64,000 nucleotides of DNA from Gluconobacter morbifer G707 (GCF_000234355.1 NZ_AGQV01000013.1:61367-125366); one strand, 5' to 3'; positions 18,407 through 27,636 are shown, numbered from the stretch's first letter. Notes: generated by a model from the letters alone, not told the origin. Numbers and translations: made by a program.

Positions 18407-19128
18407 CCAGTTTTCCCCTCCGTCGAAGACCGTTTCTTGCGGCCCTGGCCGGGCTGGCCGCGGCCAGCGGGGCGAGTGGCGTGCAGGCGTCTGATCCTTC
18501 CATGAAAATCGGCATCATCGGCGCCGGACATGTGGGGAGTACGCTCGCAGCTCTCTGGGTCCGGGCAGGCTATCATGTCATGATATCGTCCCGTTCACTG
18601 GCAGAGTCCCAGAAGCTATCGACCGCGCTCGGTCCGCTGGCCACGGCCGGGACGCCCGGTCAGGCCGCCGCTTATGGAACCGTCGTTGTGCTGGCAGTGC
18701 CGTACAAGGCCATTCCCCAGCTCGGACGCGATCTCAGCCGGACCCTGCTGGACAAGACGATTCTTGATCCGTCCAATCCTTACCCTTTCCGTGACGGGGT
18801 GATTGCCGACACGGCGGAAAAAAATGGCGCGGGTATCACGACGCAACGTTATTTTCCGTCGGCTCATGTCGTCCGGGCGTTCAACTCGATTGATATGTCC
18901 ACGCTCGAAGCGGAGGCGCATCGCACGCCGCCTCTGCTGGCTGTTCCGGTTGCCGGCGACGACGCGGCTTCAGTATCGCGGGTAACGGATCTCGTGCGGG
19001 CAGCCGGGTTTGATCCGGTCGTGACCGGTGGTCTGGAAACGGCGCGGCTCTTCCAGCCCGGCAGTGCAGGATTCGAACTGGAGCGTGATGCTCCGGACCT
19101 GAAGGACGCTTTGCATCTGAAAGACTGA
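18403..19128 (+). CDS. Rossmann-fold oxidoreductase (NADPH-dependent F420 reductase-like) with Tat-type signal
   Basis: 241 residues from ATG 18403, overlapping the cupin stop. The N-terminus MTSFPLRRRPFLAALAGLAAASG resembles a Tat or Sec signal. Next comes a nucleotide-binding motif, MKIGIIGAGHVGSTLAALWVRAG (GxGxxG), then SSRS, VLAVPYKAIPQL, DPSNPYPF and RAFNSID, the pattern of the NADPH:F420 reductase / '2-dehydropantoate-like' family that binds NADP. F420 itself is not expected in this group of bacteria, so the substrate is unknown. A cofactor-binding enzyme exported folded by Tat, behind an exported cupin, is the interesting point. Confidence 0.75.
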   Translation: MTSFPLRRRPFLAALAGLAAASGASGVQASDPSMKIGIIGAGHVGSTLAALWVRAGYHVMISSRSLAESQKLSTALGPLATAGTPGQAAAYGTVVVLAVPYKAIPQLGRDLSRTLLDKTILDPSNPYPFRDGVIADTAEKNGAGITTQRYFPSAHVVRAFNSIDMSTLEAEAHRTPPLLAVPVAGDDAASVSRVTDLVRAAGFDPVVTGGLETARLFQPGSAGFELERDAPDLKDALHLKD

Positions 19129-19181
19129 CATCCGCAGTTCCAGACGCGCGGGCAGGAGAAAAATCCGGTATCTTTCCGGCT

Positions 19182-21202
19182 GTGACAGCCGATATTTTTC
19201 CTGATCCCGGGTTCGAACCGGATGAAGCGCCTGAAGAGGTCCCTCCGGTCCGAGCCGCTCCCGGTCTGTTGGACAGGCTCGGGGCATATGTTCTGGCGCA
19301 GGGTCGGCATCTCCTGTGCTGGCTTCCGGTCGCTCTGGGGCTGGGGGCAGTGCTTTATTTCGCGCTCCCGTTCGAGCCCCCCGTCTGGAGTACGGTTCCG
19401 CTTTTTCTGATGGGAACCGGGCTAATCCTGCGGGGAAAAAAGCCCTGTTTTCCTGGCTGTCCGGAATGACCCTGCTGATGCTGGGTCTTGGTTTCGGCAA
19501 TGCGGCGTTTCAGACCCTGCGCCAGCCGCCCATGCCAGCCCTGCCCACGCATGCCGCTTTCCTGACAGGGCGGATCACGACGGTGGAGAGCCTGTCCGGC
19601 CGAGGCGGAGAAGACAATACCGGACGCCGACTGGTTCTGTCCGGTGTCCGGTTCGAAACGGCCCTTGATACCGGGATGCCCCCCATGCGGCGCACCCTGC
19701 GCATCCGGCTGAAAGACAGTGATCCGGCCGTCATTGCGCTCGGCAGTTTTGTCCGGTTGCGCGCCATGGTGCGTCCGCCTCCGCCGCCGGCGCTGCCGGG
19801 GGGACGTGATTTCCAGCGGGAGGCCTGGTTTTCCGGTGTGGCAGGAAGCGGTTATGCGCTGGACGCCCTGACGGTGGAGGGTCAATCCGCCGGTCTTTTA
19901 GGGCTGGAAACGCTCCGTGAGGGAGTGGCTGACCGGATCCGGCTGGTTCTGCCCGGGCAGACGGGTGCCATCGCCGCCACACTTCTGGCCGGAGAAAGCG
20001 CCGGGATTGACGCCGAAACCCGACAGGCTTTTTCAGCATCGGGACTGGCGCATCTTCTGGCCGTGGCGGGGCTGCACCTGGGGCTGGTCATGGCCGTGGT
20101 TATTGCCTGTACCCGGGTGGCGCTGGCCATGTCCGAATATGCCGCGCTTCACTGGCCCTGCCGGCAGATCTCGGTTCTGACGGGTTTTGTGGCCGGGTGT
20201 GCTTATGTGCTTCTGACGGGTGCGCATCTACCCAGTCTCCGCGCGCTCGGGATGGCCGCATTCGTGACGCTGGCGCTCCTGACGGGGCGACGGGTCCTGT
20301 CGATGCGGTCGCTTTCGCTTGTAGCGCTGCTCATTCTGGCAGTTTCACCCGTTTCCGTGCTGGACGTATCTTTTCAGATGTCCTTTACAGCGGTGATGGG
20401 GCTGATCGCGGGCTATGAGGTCCTGCGCGACCCGCTTTCCCGTCTGCGAGGAGAGGGGGAATGGCATCGGGTAGCCCTGTCCCATCTGGCGCCCCTGTCC
20501 CTGACCAGCCTGCTGGCGGGACTTGCCACCCTGCCGGTCAGCATGGCGCATTTCGGCACTCTGCAGCCCTGGTTCGTTCTGGCAAATCTGATCGCAGTGC
20601 CGCTGGCTGCCGTCTGGATCATGCCGGCGGGTCTGCTGGCCCTGCTGCTGATGCCGTTTCATGCTGAAACCCTGCCGTTGCGGGTTATGGGGCAGGGCCT
20701 GCGCGTTGTTGAGAAGCTGGCGCGGTGCGTGGCGTCTTTTCCCATGGCGCATAAGGCGGTTCCTGCCATGCCGGGCTGGGGTCTGCTCTGCGTGATGATG
20801 GGGCTGTGCGTGCTGTGTCTGTGGCGCGGGCCTTTCCGGCTCTCGGGAATCGCGCCGGTCGTGCTGGGCGTTCTGTCCCTCTGGCTGGTGGCCCGGCCGG
20901 TGGTTCTGGTCGCGCCCGATGCCGGACTGATCGCCATTCGCGAACAGGGGCAGCTTCTGGCAGGGCCTTACGGGGGGCTGGAACGCAGTGTCCTGAGAGA
21001 CTGGGAACAGATGCTGGCGCTTCCGATCGGAACACTGCCAGCAGAATGTACAGCCGGGCCCTGTCGGATTGATCTCGGCGGGCAGACCGTTCTTCTGCGG
21101 GTTCGGGAACCGTCCCTGGGTTCCACCCGTGGGATATCACGGCAGGCCCAACCTGCCGCTGGCGCCGGCGGAATAGGAGAAAATAACAAAACATTGCTAT
21201 AA
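19182..21202 (+). CDS. comEC: ComEC/Rec2 DNA-uptake channel, interrupted by a -1 frameshift
   Basis: Read in two frames. Codons from GTG 19182 give the soluble N-terminus and the first two membrane segments, then stop at 19469. The rest, from about 19442 in the -1 frame to 21202, gives the N-terminal DUF4131 domain and the competence domain: LLAGESAGIDAETRQAFSASGLAHLLAVAGLHL, LTGAHLPSLRAL, and many membrane segments. The joined protein is about 673 residues and lacks the C-terminal metallo-beta-lactamase domain, as many alphaproteobacterial ComEC do. ComEC is the inner-membrane channel for single-stranded DNA uptake. The switch falls exactly on A AAA AAG (19436-19442). It could be programmed frameshifting, a recent mutation or a homopolymer sequencing error. 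Confidence 0.8.
19436..19442 (+). other. putative -1 slippery heptamer in comEC
   Basis: In the zero frame the sequence reads GGA AAA AAG, so the heptamer A AAA AAG is in the exact phase of the dnaX-type -1 slippery site. A -1 slip gives GCC CTG TTT and restores the ComEC frame. The downstream stem I can find (GACCC/GGGTC, 19468-19487) is weak and too far away to be a convincing stimulator. Confidence 0.45.
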
Positions 21203-21242
21203 TAGCTGCGACGGGACAGTTACTTTCAGGGAAATCACCGGT

Positions 21243-21542
21243 GTGAAGAACTCTCTTTCGATCCTGCTGGCTGCTGCGTTTGTCGCGGGCTGTGTGTCCA
21301 TCCATGCCCGGAATGTCAGTGCGTCACCCGGTCAGGATGTCACGGCGGATTGCACGATCACGCCACAGGGCCGGACAGCGGATTGCCGGATCATGGGCGG
21401 GACGGGCCCCGCTCTCGTGCGGGAAACGCTGGATTAGCTTCGGGACGCGCGTTTCGGGCTCGCGACGGTGAATGAATGGCATTACCGGTTCAGGCTGCAT
21501 TTCAATGACCACGTGATCCGCCGGGCTCATGGGTGGTCGTAG
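21243..21542 (+). pseudogene. TonB-C-like small lipoprotein gene with in-frame TAG
   Basis: GTG 21243 has AGGGA upstream and starts a lipoprotein-type signal ending in AAAFVAGC. The frame stops at TAG 21435-21437 after ...LVRETLD. It is then open for 34 more codons to TAG 21540-21542 (LRDARFGLATVNEWHYRF...). Read through, the whole aligns with the TonB C-terminal end at 35411-36079: 'DCxIxxxGRTADCRI...VRETLD*LRDARF' against 'SCDILPNGHTANCSI...VESALDFLRRARY'. The TAG replaces the Phe position. So this is a small periplasmic TonB-C/energy-transducer-like gene with a nonsense codon: a pseudogene, a sequencing error or a suppressed stop. Confidence 0.7.
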
Positions 21543-21599
21543 GGTTTTGTTAAGGCTTTGACGCTATCGTCCCTGTCCTCTCCGGGGAGAAGGTGAGGC

Positions 21600-22118
21600 A
21601 TGGGCATGACATCATCATACAGGGCCGTGGTGACTGCCGGCTTTCTGGCCCTCGCGGTGTTTCCATTCGCGGGACAGGCTGTGGCCGGACCATCCATCTG
21701 GGGTGGTTTCCAGCTTGGCATGACGCAGGGCGAAGCGCGGATGCTTCATCCCGATCTAGAGAGCCGCCCGTTCGAGACAGGGCCGCGTCAGCTGGAGCGC
21801 TATCATATGCCCGGCCCCTTCATCGGCTCCTGCCGTTCACGGGTGGCGGCTGATTTTCTGTCCGGGGTGCTGGTGTCCGTGGATGTGGAGGCGCTGACCG
21901 ATTTCGGAGATGCTCATGTCTGTGCCGAAGAGTGGGGACGCACCATCCGCCGGAAATACGGCGTGCCTCTTTTTGATGTGCGTTCTCCGATGGAGGAGGT
22001 CAAAACCTGGAATGCCCGGGAGTTTTCCATCGTAACGGACATGACGGTCCTGAATACGGTTGTTCTTTACACGGTGTCGTATCAGCCTCTGCGCCGAAAG
22101 GCGTCCGAAATGCTGTGA
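21600..22118 (+). CDS. secreted protein of unknown function
   Basis: 172 residues starting at ATG 21600 (a second ATG at 21606), with GAGAAGG upstream. A Sec signal (AVVTAGFLALAVFPFAGQAVAG) is followed by a small mature domain with two Cys (GSCRSRV, AHVCAEEW). The pattern WGGFQLGMTQGEARML resembles the start of small secreted proteins in which 'G..LGMT..E' precedes a beta-rich domain, but I do not recognise a family. It is 57 bases after the broken TonB-C-like gene and converges on nth. Confidence 0.65.
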   Translation: MGMTSSYRAVVTAGFLALAVFPFAGQAVAGPSIWGGFQLGMTQGEARMLHPDLESRPFETGPRQLERYHMPGPFIGSCRSRVAADFLSGVLVSVDVEALTDFGDAHVCAEEWGRTIRRKYGVPLFDVRSPMEEVKTWNAREFSIVTDMTVLNTVVLYTVSYQPLRRKASEML

Positions 22119-22126
22119 ACGACCAG

Positions 22127-22822
22127 TCAGGCCGGAGCGGTTTTTTTCGTTTCCTGTCCGGCAGGGGCATGCATCCGCTTGTCCGGATAAAGGCACCATT
22201 TTGTCGCGGGACAGCGCCAGCATTCCGGTGCTCTCGCCTTGCAGACATAGCGCCCGTGCAGGATCAGCCAGTGATGGGCCGGGCGAAGCATTTCTTTCGG
22301 GATGCGCGCGACCAGACCGTCTTCGACCTGCCGTGTTGTCTTGCCCGGCGCCAGTCCCGTTCGGTTGCCGATGCGGAAGATATGCGTATCCACCGCCATC
22401 GTGTCCGCTCCGAACGCCACGTTCATCACCACATTCGCCGTCTTGCGCCCCACACCGGCCAGTGCTTCCAGCGATTTCCGGTCTGAGGGAACTTGCCCGT
22501 CATGCCGTTCTAGAAGCTGGTTGCATAACAGCGCGACATTATGGGCCTTGGCGCGCCACAGGCCGATGCTGCGGATGTAACGGGCAATGCCCTCTTCCCC
22601 GAGATTCGCCATCGACCGGGGATCAGGTGCACACGCGAAGAGCGGCTTTGTCGCCTTGTTGACCGATTTGTCCGTCGCCTGTGCCGAGAGAACCACACTG
22701 ACCAGAAGTTCGAACGGATTACGGAACACCAGTTCGCTCTCCGCGTTTGGGTTAGCTTCGGCCAGGGCAGTGATGAAAGCCCGGGCCGCTGCCTTTGTCA
22801 TGGGTCGCGGGACGTTGGTCAT
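22127..22822 (-). CDS. nth: endonuclease III (DNA glycosylase/AP lyase)
   Basis: 231 residues from ATG 22822, preceded by GGAG six bases away; the open frame runs much further upstream but lacks a start signal. The helix-hairpin-helix and catalytic Lys are in LEALAGVGRKTANVVMNVAFG, the catalytic Asp in MAVDTHIFR. Four Cys at the C-terminus (CKARAPECWRCPATKWC) hold the [4Fe-4S] cluster with the standard C-x6-C-x2-C-x5-C spacing. It removes oxidised pyrimidines in base excision repair. It is divergent from an ABC transporter gene across 123 bases. Confidence 0.95.
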   Translation of the reverse strand: MTNVPRPMTKAAARAFITALAEANPNAESELVFRNPFELLVSVVLSAQATDKSVNKATKPLFACAPDPRSMANLGEEGIARYIRSIGLWRAKAHNVALLCNQLLERHDGQVPSDRKSLEALAGVGRKTANVVMNVAFGADTMAVDTHIFRIGNRTGLAPGKTTRQVEDGLVARIPKEMLRPAHHWLILHGRYVCKARAPECWRCPATKWCLYPDKRMHAPAGQETKKTAPA

Positions 22823-22945
22823 CGGGAACTCCGTGCGGATGTTGCGTCCGGTCAGGACAGGCCGCAAGATAAGACAAAGTTTCAGAAACGCCATCACAGC
22901 AGGCCGTTTTTCCCTTCGGAAAACAGACGGCGGAGCCTCTTTTTC

Positions 22946-24784
22946 GTGTCCGATACAACCCAAGACCTGACCGCCCATCAGAAAGAGGGCGCAAAGGCAG
23001 ATGTTTCTTTTACTGATGCCCTGTCCTTCGTCGCCCGGCGCTGGCTCGATCATCCTCTTCTCCTGTTCCGGACGCTGGGGGGCGTTGCCCTCGCAACACT
23101 TGCGGATGTGGTGACCCCGCTTCTGGCCGGGCGGCTGGTGTCGGATATTTCGAAGCACGCTGCCGGTCCGACTGTAGGGAAAACGGTTGAACTCCTGCAG
23201 CTGCGGGATGACGCATTCCTGATGGTGGGCGGGCTGATTACGCTGGGGATCGTGGGCATCTTGGGACGCCGGTCGTCCTATGTTGGTATCTCGTACTTGA
23301 CGCTGGCCATCATGCATCGCGTGGCCAATCAGGCGTTCGACCGGATCCAGCATTTCTCCACCAACTGGCATGCCAATACCTTCGCCGGGTCCACGGTTCG
23401 CAAGCTGACACGCGGGATCTGGGCCATCGATATGCTCGATGACACTTTGCTTCTCCTGATCGTGCCGGAAGTGCTGGTTCTGGGCGGGACGACGGCCGTA
23501 CTGATGGTGCGTTCGCCCCTAATGGGTTCGGTGCTGGCGGTCACGGTGGTGCTGTTCGCCGTGCTGTCGATTCTCCTGACACTGCGTTATGTCGCGCCCA
23601 GCGCCCGTGCCTCCAACCAGTGGGACACGAAAATGGGCGCCGCCATGGCCGATGCCGTGACCTGCAATGCCGTGGTCAAGGCGTTCGGCGCGGAAGACCG
23701 GGAAGACCGGCGCCTCGACACCATCATCCGGGGCTGGCGCCAGCGGACGCTGCGGAGCTGGCTGCGTGGCACGAACAGCGCCAACCTTCAGGCGGTGGCT
23801 TCCCTGTTCATGCGGATGGTCCTGATCGGCATGGCGGTCTGGCTGTGGTGGGAGGGCAAGGCCGGTCCGGGAGATGTGGCCTATGTCCTGACGATGATGT
23901 TTCTCGTCCAGGGCTATCTGCGCGATCTCGGACAGCAGGTCAGTCAGGTTCAGCGTTCGGTCAACGAAATGGAAGAACTGGTCAGTCTGTTCCGTCGCGA
24001 ACCTGCCATCCAGGACGCGCCGGACGCGGAAGAAGCCCGGTTCCCACACGGGAATATCTGCTTCAGCCATGTCGAATTCCGTTATCCGGGTCAGGAGACG
24101 CCTCTGTACCGGGATCTGGATATCGATATCGCTCCCGGATCGCGCGTGGCGCTGGTGGGGCCGAGCGGCTCCGGCAAGACGACCTTCACCAAGCTGCTCC
24201 AGCGGCTCTATGACGTGACGGGCGGCCGGATTACCATTGACGGGCAGGACATCGCGCATGTCACGCAGTCCTCCCTGCGGTCACACATCGCCATCGTCCC
24301 GCAGGAGCCCATCCTGTTTCATCGCACGCTGGCGGAGAATATTGCCTATGGACGACCAGACGCCACGCCGGCCGAGATCGAGGAAGCGGCCCGTCTGGCC
24401 AATGCGGCCCCGTTCATCGATCGTCTGCCCGAGCGTTACGCCACCATGGTCGGTGAGCGGGGCGTGAAACTGTCCGGCGGCGAACGACAGCGTGTCGCCA
24501 TTGCGCGCGCCTTTCTGGCGAACGCTCCGATTCTCATTTTCGACGAGGCTACCTCCAGTCTGGATTCCGAATCCGAAGCGCTCGTTCAGGAAGCCATGCA
24601 GCGTCTGATGCAGAACCGCACGGTCATCGTGGTGGCGCACCGTCTGTCCACGGTCATGGAGCTGGACCGTATTCTCGTGTTCAGTCAGGGCGCGGTCCGG
24701 GAAGACGGCACGCATGCCGAACTCATCATGCGTGAAGGCGGTATCTACCGGCGCCTGTTCGAACTCCAGTCCCTGGACGTCTGA
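22946..24784 (+). CDS. ABC exporter, fused membrane and ATPase domains
   Basis: 612 residues. The start is GTG 22946, with GGAG ten bases upstream; the open frame to 22541 is antisense to nth and not coding. An N-terminal six-helix type I exporter domain (about 20-330) precedes the nucleotide-binding domain: Walker A GPSGSGKTT (about 405), Q-loop IVPQEPILFH, signature LSGGERQRVAIARA, Walker B ILIFDEATSSLD, and the His switch VAHRLST. This is an MsbA/HlyB-class half transporter that should act as a homodimer in the inner membrane; lipid or drug export is plausible but the substrate is not evident. A 13-bp hairpin follows the stop. Confidence 0.88.
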   Translation: MSDTTQDLTAHQKEGAKADVSFTDALSFVARRWLDHPLLLFRTLGGVALATLADVVTPLLAGRLVSDISKHAAGPTVGKTVELLQLRDDAFLMVGGLITLGIVGILGRRSSYVGISYLTLAIMHRVANQAFDRIQHFSTNWHANTFAGSTVRKLTRGIWAIDMLDDTLLLLIVPEVLVLGGTTAVLMVRSPLMGSVLAVTVVLFAVLSILLTLRYVAPSARASNQWDTKMGAAMADAVTCNAVVKAFGAEDREDRRLDTIIRGWRQRTLRSWLRGTNSANLQAVASLFMRMVLIGMAVWLWWEGKAGPGDVAYVLTMMFLVQGYLRDLGQQVSQVQRSVNEMEELVSLFRREPAIQDAPDAEEARFPHGNICFSHVEFRYPGQETPLYRDLDIDIAPGSRVALVGPSGSGKTTFTKLLQRLYDVTGGRITIDGQDIAHVTQSSLRSHIAIVPQEPILFHRTLAENIAYGRPDATPAEIEEAARLANAAPFIDRLPERYATMVGERGVKLSGGERQRVAIARAFLANAPILIFDEATSSLDSESEALVQEAMQRLMQNRTVIVVAHRLSTVMELDRILVFSQGAVREDGTHAELIMREGGIYRRLFELQSLDV

Positions 24785-24791
24785 ACGCCCG

Positions 24792-24824
24792 GGAGAGTGG
24801 AAAACGCATCTTTTTCCACTCTCC
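24792..24824 (+). terminator. hairpin after the ABC exporter gene
   Basis: GGAGAGTGGAAAA pairs with TTTTCCACTCTCC (13 bp) around a six- or seven-base loop, eight bases after the stop codon. The T run lies inside the stem rather than after it, so it is an atypical terminator or a 3'-end stabiliser. Confidence 0.5.
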
Positions 24825-24827
24825 GCC

Positions 24828-24846
24828 GTTCAGCTTTAAGCTGAAC
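24828..24846. promoter_or_regulatory. perfect 19-bp palindrome upstream of the amidohydrolase gene
   Basis: GTTCAGCTT-T-AAGCTGAAC, a perfect 9+1+9 inverted repeat ending 21 bases before the ATG at 24868. The size and symmetry fit a dimeric repressor operator or a short leader hairpin. No regulator gene is adjacent. Confidence 0.5.
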
Positions 24847-24867
24847 CGCGACCGTAAGGATGTACTG

Positions 24868-26250
24868 ATGTTCCGTCGATCCGCCCTGACTACCCTGTTG
24901 CTCGCAACATCCGCTACCCTGTCTGTCCAGGGGGCCCGGGCGGAACCTGTGGCTTTCGACCATGCCCGTGTTGTTGATGGAACAGGGGCGTCCGCCCGGA
25001 GTGACGTCACGGTGGTGGTGGATAACGGCATCATCGTGTCCGTCGGCACGCCCGCACCCGCCGAGGCACGGCATGTGGATCTGACGGGCCGCACCCTGAT
25101 GCCCGCTCTGATCAGCGATCACAGCCATGTCGGGCTTGTGAAAGGTACGGGAGCCAGCCGGGACAATTATACCCGCGAGAACATTCTTGCCGCCCTGAAG
25201 CAGTATTCCCGATACGGCGTCCTGACAGTGACGGCTCTTGGCCTTAACCGCTCACCTCTCTTCGATGACCTGCGCAGGGAACAGCATGAGGGCCGTAATC
25301 CCGGTGCGGATTTGTATGGTGTGGATCAGGGCATCGGCGCCGCAGGTGGAGTGCCGCCTGTCGCCATGGTCAAGGGGCTGGATCAGGATCAGGTCTTCCG
25401 TCCGACCACGCCGGAAGAAACCCGGCAGGACGTGGACAAAATGATCTCCGAACATACGGATCTGGTGAAGCTGTGGGTGGATGATTTCCGGAACGACGTG
25501 CCCGATGGCAAAACCTATCCCATCATGCCGCCTGCGATCTACAAAGCCGCCATTGATGAGGCCCATCTGCACAATACGCGCGTGGCCGTTCACATTCATG
25601 ATCTCGACGTAGCGAAAGCCATCGTGGCCTCGAAAGCCGATATTCTGGCTCATGGCGTGCGTGACAAACCCGTGGATCATGACCTGATCAGCGCCATGCA
25701 GCAGCAGGGAACGTGGTATATCGCGACGCTCGATCTGGATGAGGCCAACTATCTATATGCCGAGCATCCGGATCTTCTGGATAATCCGTTTGTCCGTGCC
25801 GGGCTCAATCCCGCTCTGCGCAAACAGTTCTCCGACCCGAAGTGGCGGTCCCAGACCCTGGCAAAGCCTCTGACGAACGCGTCGCATTATGCGTTGTCCG
25901 TCAACCAGAAGAATCTGGCCGTTCTGTACCGGGCAGGTATCCACATCGGCTTCGGGACGGATTCCGGCGCATCGCCCACCCGCGTACCCGGCTTTGCGGA
26001 ACATCGTGAACTGTACCTGACCACGCAGGCCGGTCTGTCTCCCGTGCAGGCCATCAGCCTCGCCACAGGAAACGCCGCGGCTCTTCTGCATCTGTGGGAT
26101 CGTGGTGTGATTGCGCCGGGCAAACGGGCTGACCTGCTGATCGTGAAGGGCAATGCTGACCAGGATATCGCGGTTGTCGATCAGATCGAGCAGGTCTGGC
26201 AGCGTGGAAAACTGGTCAGCCATGGTCCCGTTGCGGATACGCATGGCTGA
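24868..26250 (+). CDS. secreted metal-dependent amidohydrolase (imidazolonepropionase-like)
   Basis: 460 residues with a Sec signal (cleaved near QGARAEP). The fold is that of the amidohydrolase superfamily: GRTLMPALISDHSHVGL carries the HxH metal pair, DLVKLWVDD the bridging Lys, NTRVAVHIHD and ILAHGVRD later His ligands, and GFGTDSG the Asp. The C-terminus LWDRGVIAPGKRADLLIVKG is the usual strand after the barrel. Such exported amidohydrolases cleave C-N bonds in peptides, cyclic amides or ureas; the substrate is not evident. AAGGA precedes the ATG. It converges on the antiporter gene 20 bases downstream. Confidence 0.85.
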   Translation: MFRRSALTTLLLATSATLSVQGARAEPVAFDHARVVDGTGASARSDVTVVVDNGIIVSVGTPAPAEARHVDLTGRTLMPALISDHSHVGLVKGTGASRDNYTRENILAALKQYSRYGVLTVTALGLNRSPLFDDLRREQHEGRNPGADLYGVDQGIGAAGGVPPVAMVKGLDQDQVFRPTTPEETRQDVDKMISEHTDLVKLWVDDFRNDVPDGKTYPIMPPAIYKAAIDEAHLHNTRVAVHIHDLDVAKAIVASKADILAHGVRDKPVDHDLISAMQQQGTWYIATLDLDEANYLYAEHPDLLDNPFVRAGLNPALRKQFSDPKWRSQTLAKPLTNASHYALSVNQKNLAVLYRAGIHIGFGTDSGASPTRVPGFAEHRELYLTTQAGLSPVQAISLATGNAAALLHLWDRGVIAPGKRADLLIVKGNADQDIAVVDQIEQVWQRGKLVSHGPVADTHG

Positions 26251-26270
26251 GAAACGGGGTTTCGGGAAGA

Positions 26271-27488
26271 TTATGCCCGGAGCGCCGGGCGGCCTCTGAC
26301 CAGACGGAACATCGGTCCTGTCATGGCAGTCGAGATGACGGCCAGGACCATGAGGGATGCAAAGGCAAAATCCGAGATCATGCCATGTTCATGAAGGATC
26401 GTGGCCGCCACGATTTCCATTAGCCCCTTGCACTGGAGTAGGGAGCCGACACTGAGGGCCTGCCGGCCGCTCAGGCCCGGAGCAGGAGGATAGGCCCAGA
26501 CAGCCAGCAGCTTCGTGACAATGGCAATCACGACCAGCGCCAGCGACGCAACGACTGAAGGCCAGGTCAGTGCGTCTCCATCAATGCGTAGTCCACTATG
26601 GCCAAAGAACATCGGGGCCAGCCACATCAGGGAAAAGGTTCCGATCTTCTCGACGGGCAGACGGCGGATCCAGCTTGGCGGCATGATCGCACCGGCAAAA
26701 TAGGCGCCGATCAGTTCATGCAGCCCCAGTTCGTGGCTCGCCCATGAACCCGCGGCCAGATAGAACGGCACGGCCGTCCAGACCAGCCAGAGAGGGGGGT
26801 GACGGAGGTTCCGTGTCGCCCAGCTGCTGCCAAGAGCCAGAACAGCGAGCAGAAAGACGGCGAGCAGTTCGAAACCCGTCCAGCCATGCAGTGCAGCAGC
26901 GCCGCGGGCTGCAAACTGGAGAATGGCCAGGCCTATCCAGAGCGCCGCATCGTCCACGACGGCCAGTTTGAGGGCGAGCTGTCCAATTGGCCGGTCTTCC
27001 GGCGCAAGTTCCCTCACGATCCCGATCAGGACAGGCAGGGCGCTGACGGAAATGCACAGGCCCAGCGACATAGCGCTGACCCAGGTTCGGCCAATAGGGG
27101 CGGCCCATCCGTGAAGGGGAAGAAAGAAGGCCTTCACCAGCAGGGTGCCGGCAATGAAGGGGACCCCCAGCGCAACGAATGCGCCACCCAGAAGGCGATG
27201 CAGGGAAGGCGAGGGAATGGCGCGTGCCTCGGGCGTCTGGGTGGGATTCTGCCACATTTCCAGCCCCGCCGTGAAAGCGAGAACAAGAACAGCCAGCCAC
27301 CCGAGGTAATCGCCATACAGGGAGGGAACACCGAAAGACTGTACGGGAACGTGCAACACGGCGAGAAGAATGCCGACAAGAATAGGCAGGATGGCGATGG
27401 GAAGGGTCCGTTGCAGAAGCCGCCAAAGTATCCAGGGAGCCAGAACGAAGATGATGGCGTCAGCAAATAGTCCCGTGATGTTTCCCAT
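26271..27488 (-). CDS. monovalent cation:proton antiporter (CPA2 family)
   Basis: 405 residues with about 12 membrane segments. The N-terminal half contains LAVLVLAFTAGLEM and a later FAGAIMPPSW stretch, as in Kef/NhaP-like CPA2 exchangers of the Na/H exchanger fold. The regulatory RCK/TrkA-N domain of Kef proteins is absent, so it is a short CPA2 antiporter. It should exchange Na+ or K+ for protons across the inner membrane, useful for an acid-producing organism (inference). Confidence 0.82.
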   Translation of the reverse strand: MGNITGLFADAIIFVLAPWILWRLLQRTLPIAILPILVGILLAVLHVPVQSFGVPSLYGDYLGWLAVLVLAFTAGLEMWQNPTQTPEARAIPSPSLHRLLGGAFVALGVPFIAGTLLVKAFFLPLHGWAAPIGRTWVSAMSLGLCISVSALPVLIGIVRELAPEDRPIGQLALKLAVVDDAALWIGLAILQFAARGAAALHGWTGFELLAVFLLAVLALGSSWATRNLRHPPLWLVWTAVPFYLAAGSWASHELGLHELIGAYFAGAIMPPSWIRRLPVEKIGTFSLMWLAPMFFGHSGLRIDGDALTWPSVVASLALVVIAIVTKLLAVWAYPPAPGLSGRQALSVGSLLQCKGLMEIVAATILHEHGMISDFAFASLMVLAVISTAMTGPMFRLVRGRPALRA

Positions 27489-27636
27489 TGCGATCCCTTT
27501 ATTCCGGTTCAGGTGGTGTCAGGATACCACACAAAACTCATTTCATAATAATATTCTGTGTTGTGGGTCAAATTTCCTGATGCTGCCGTAGAGGCAAGAG
27601 AAAATCAAAGTATTCAAAGTGTAATACTGCGCAATA

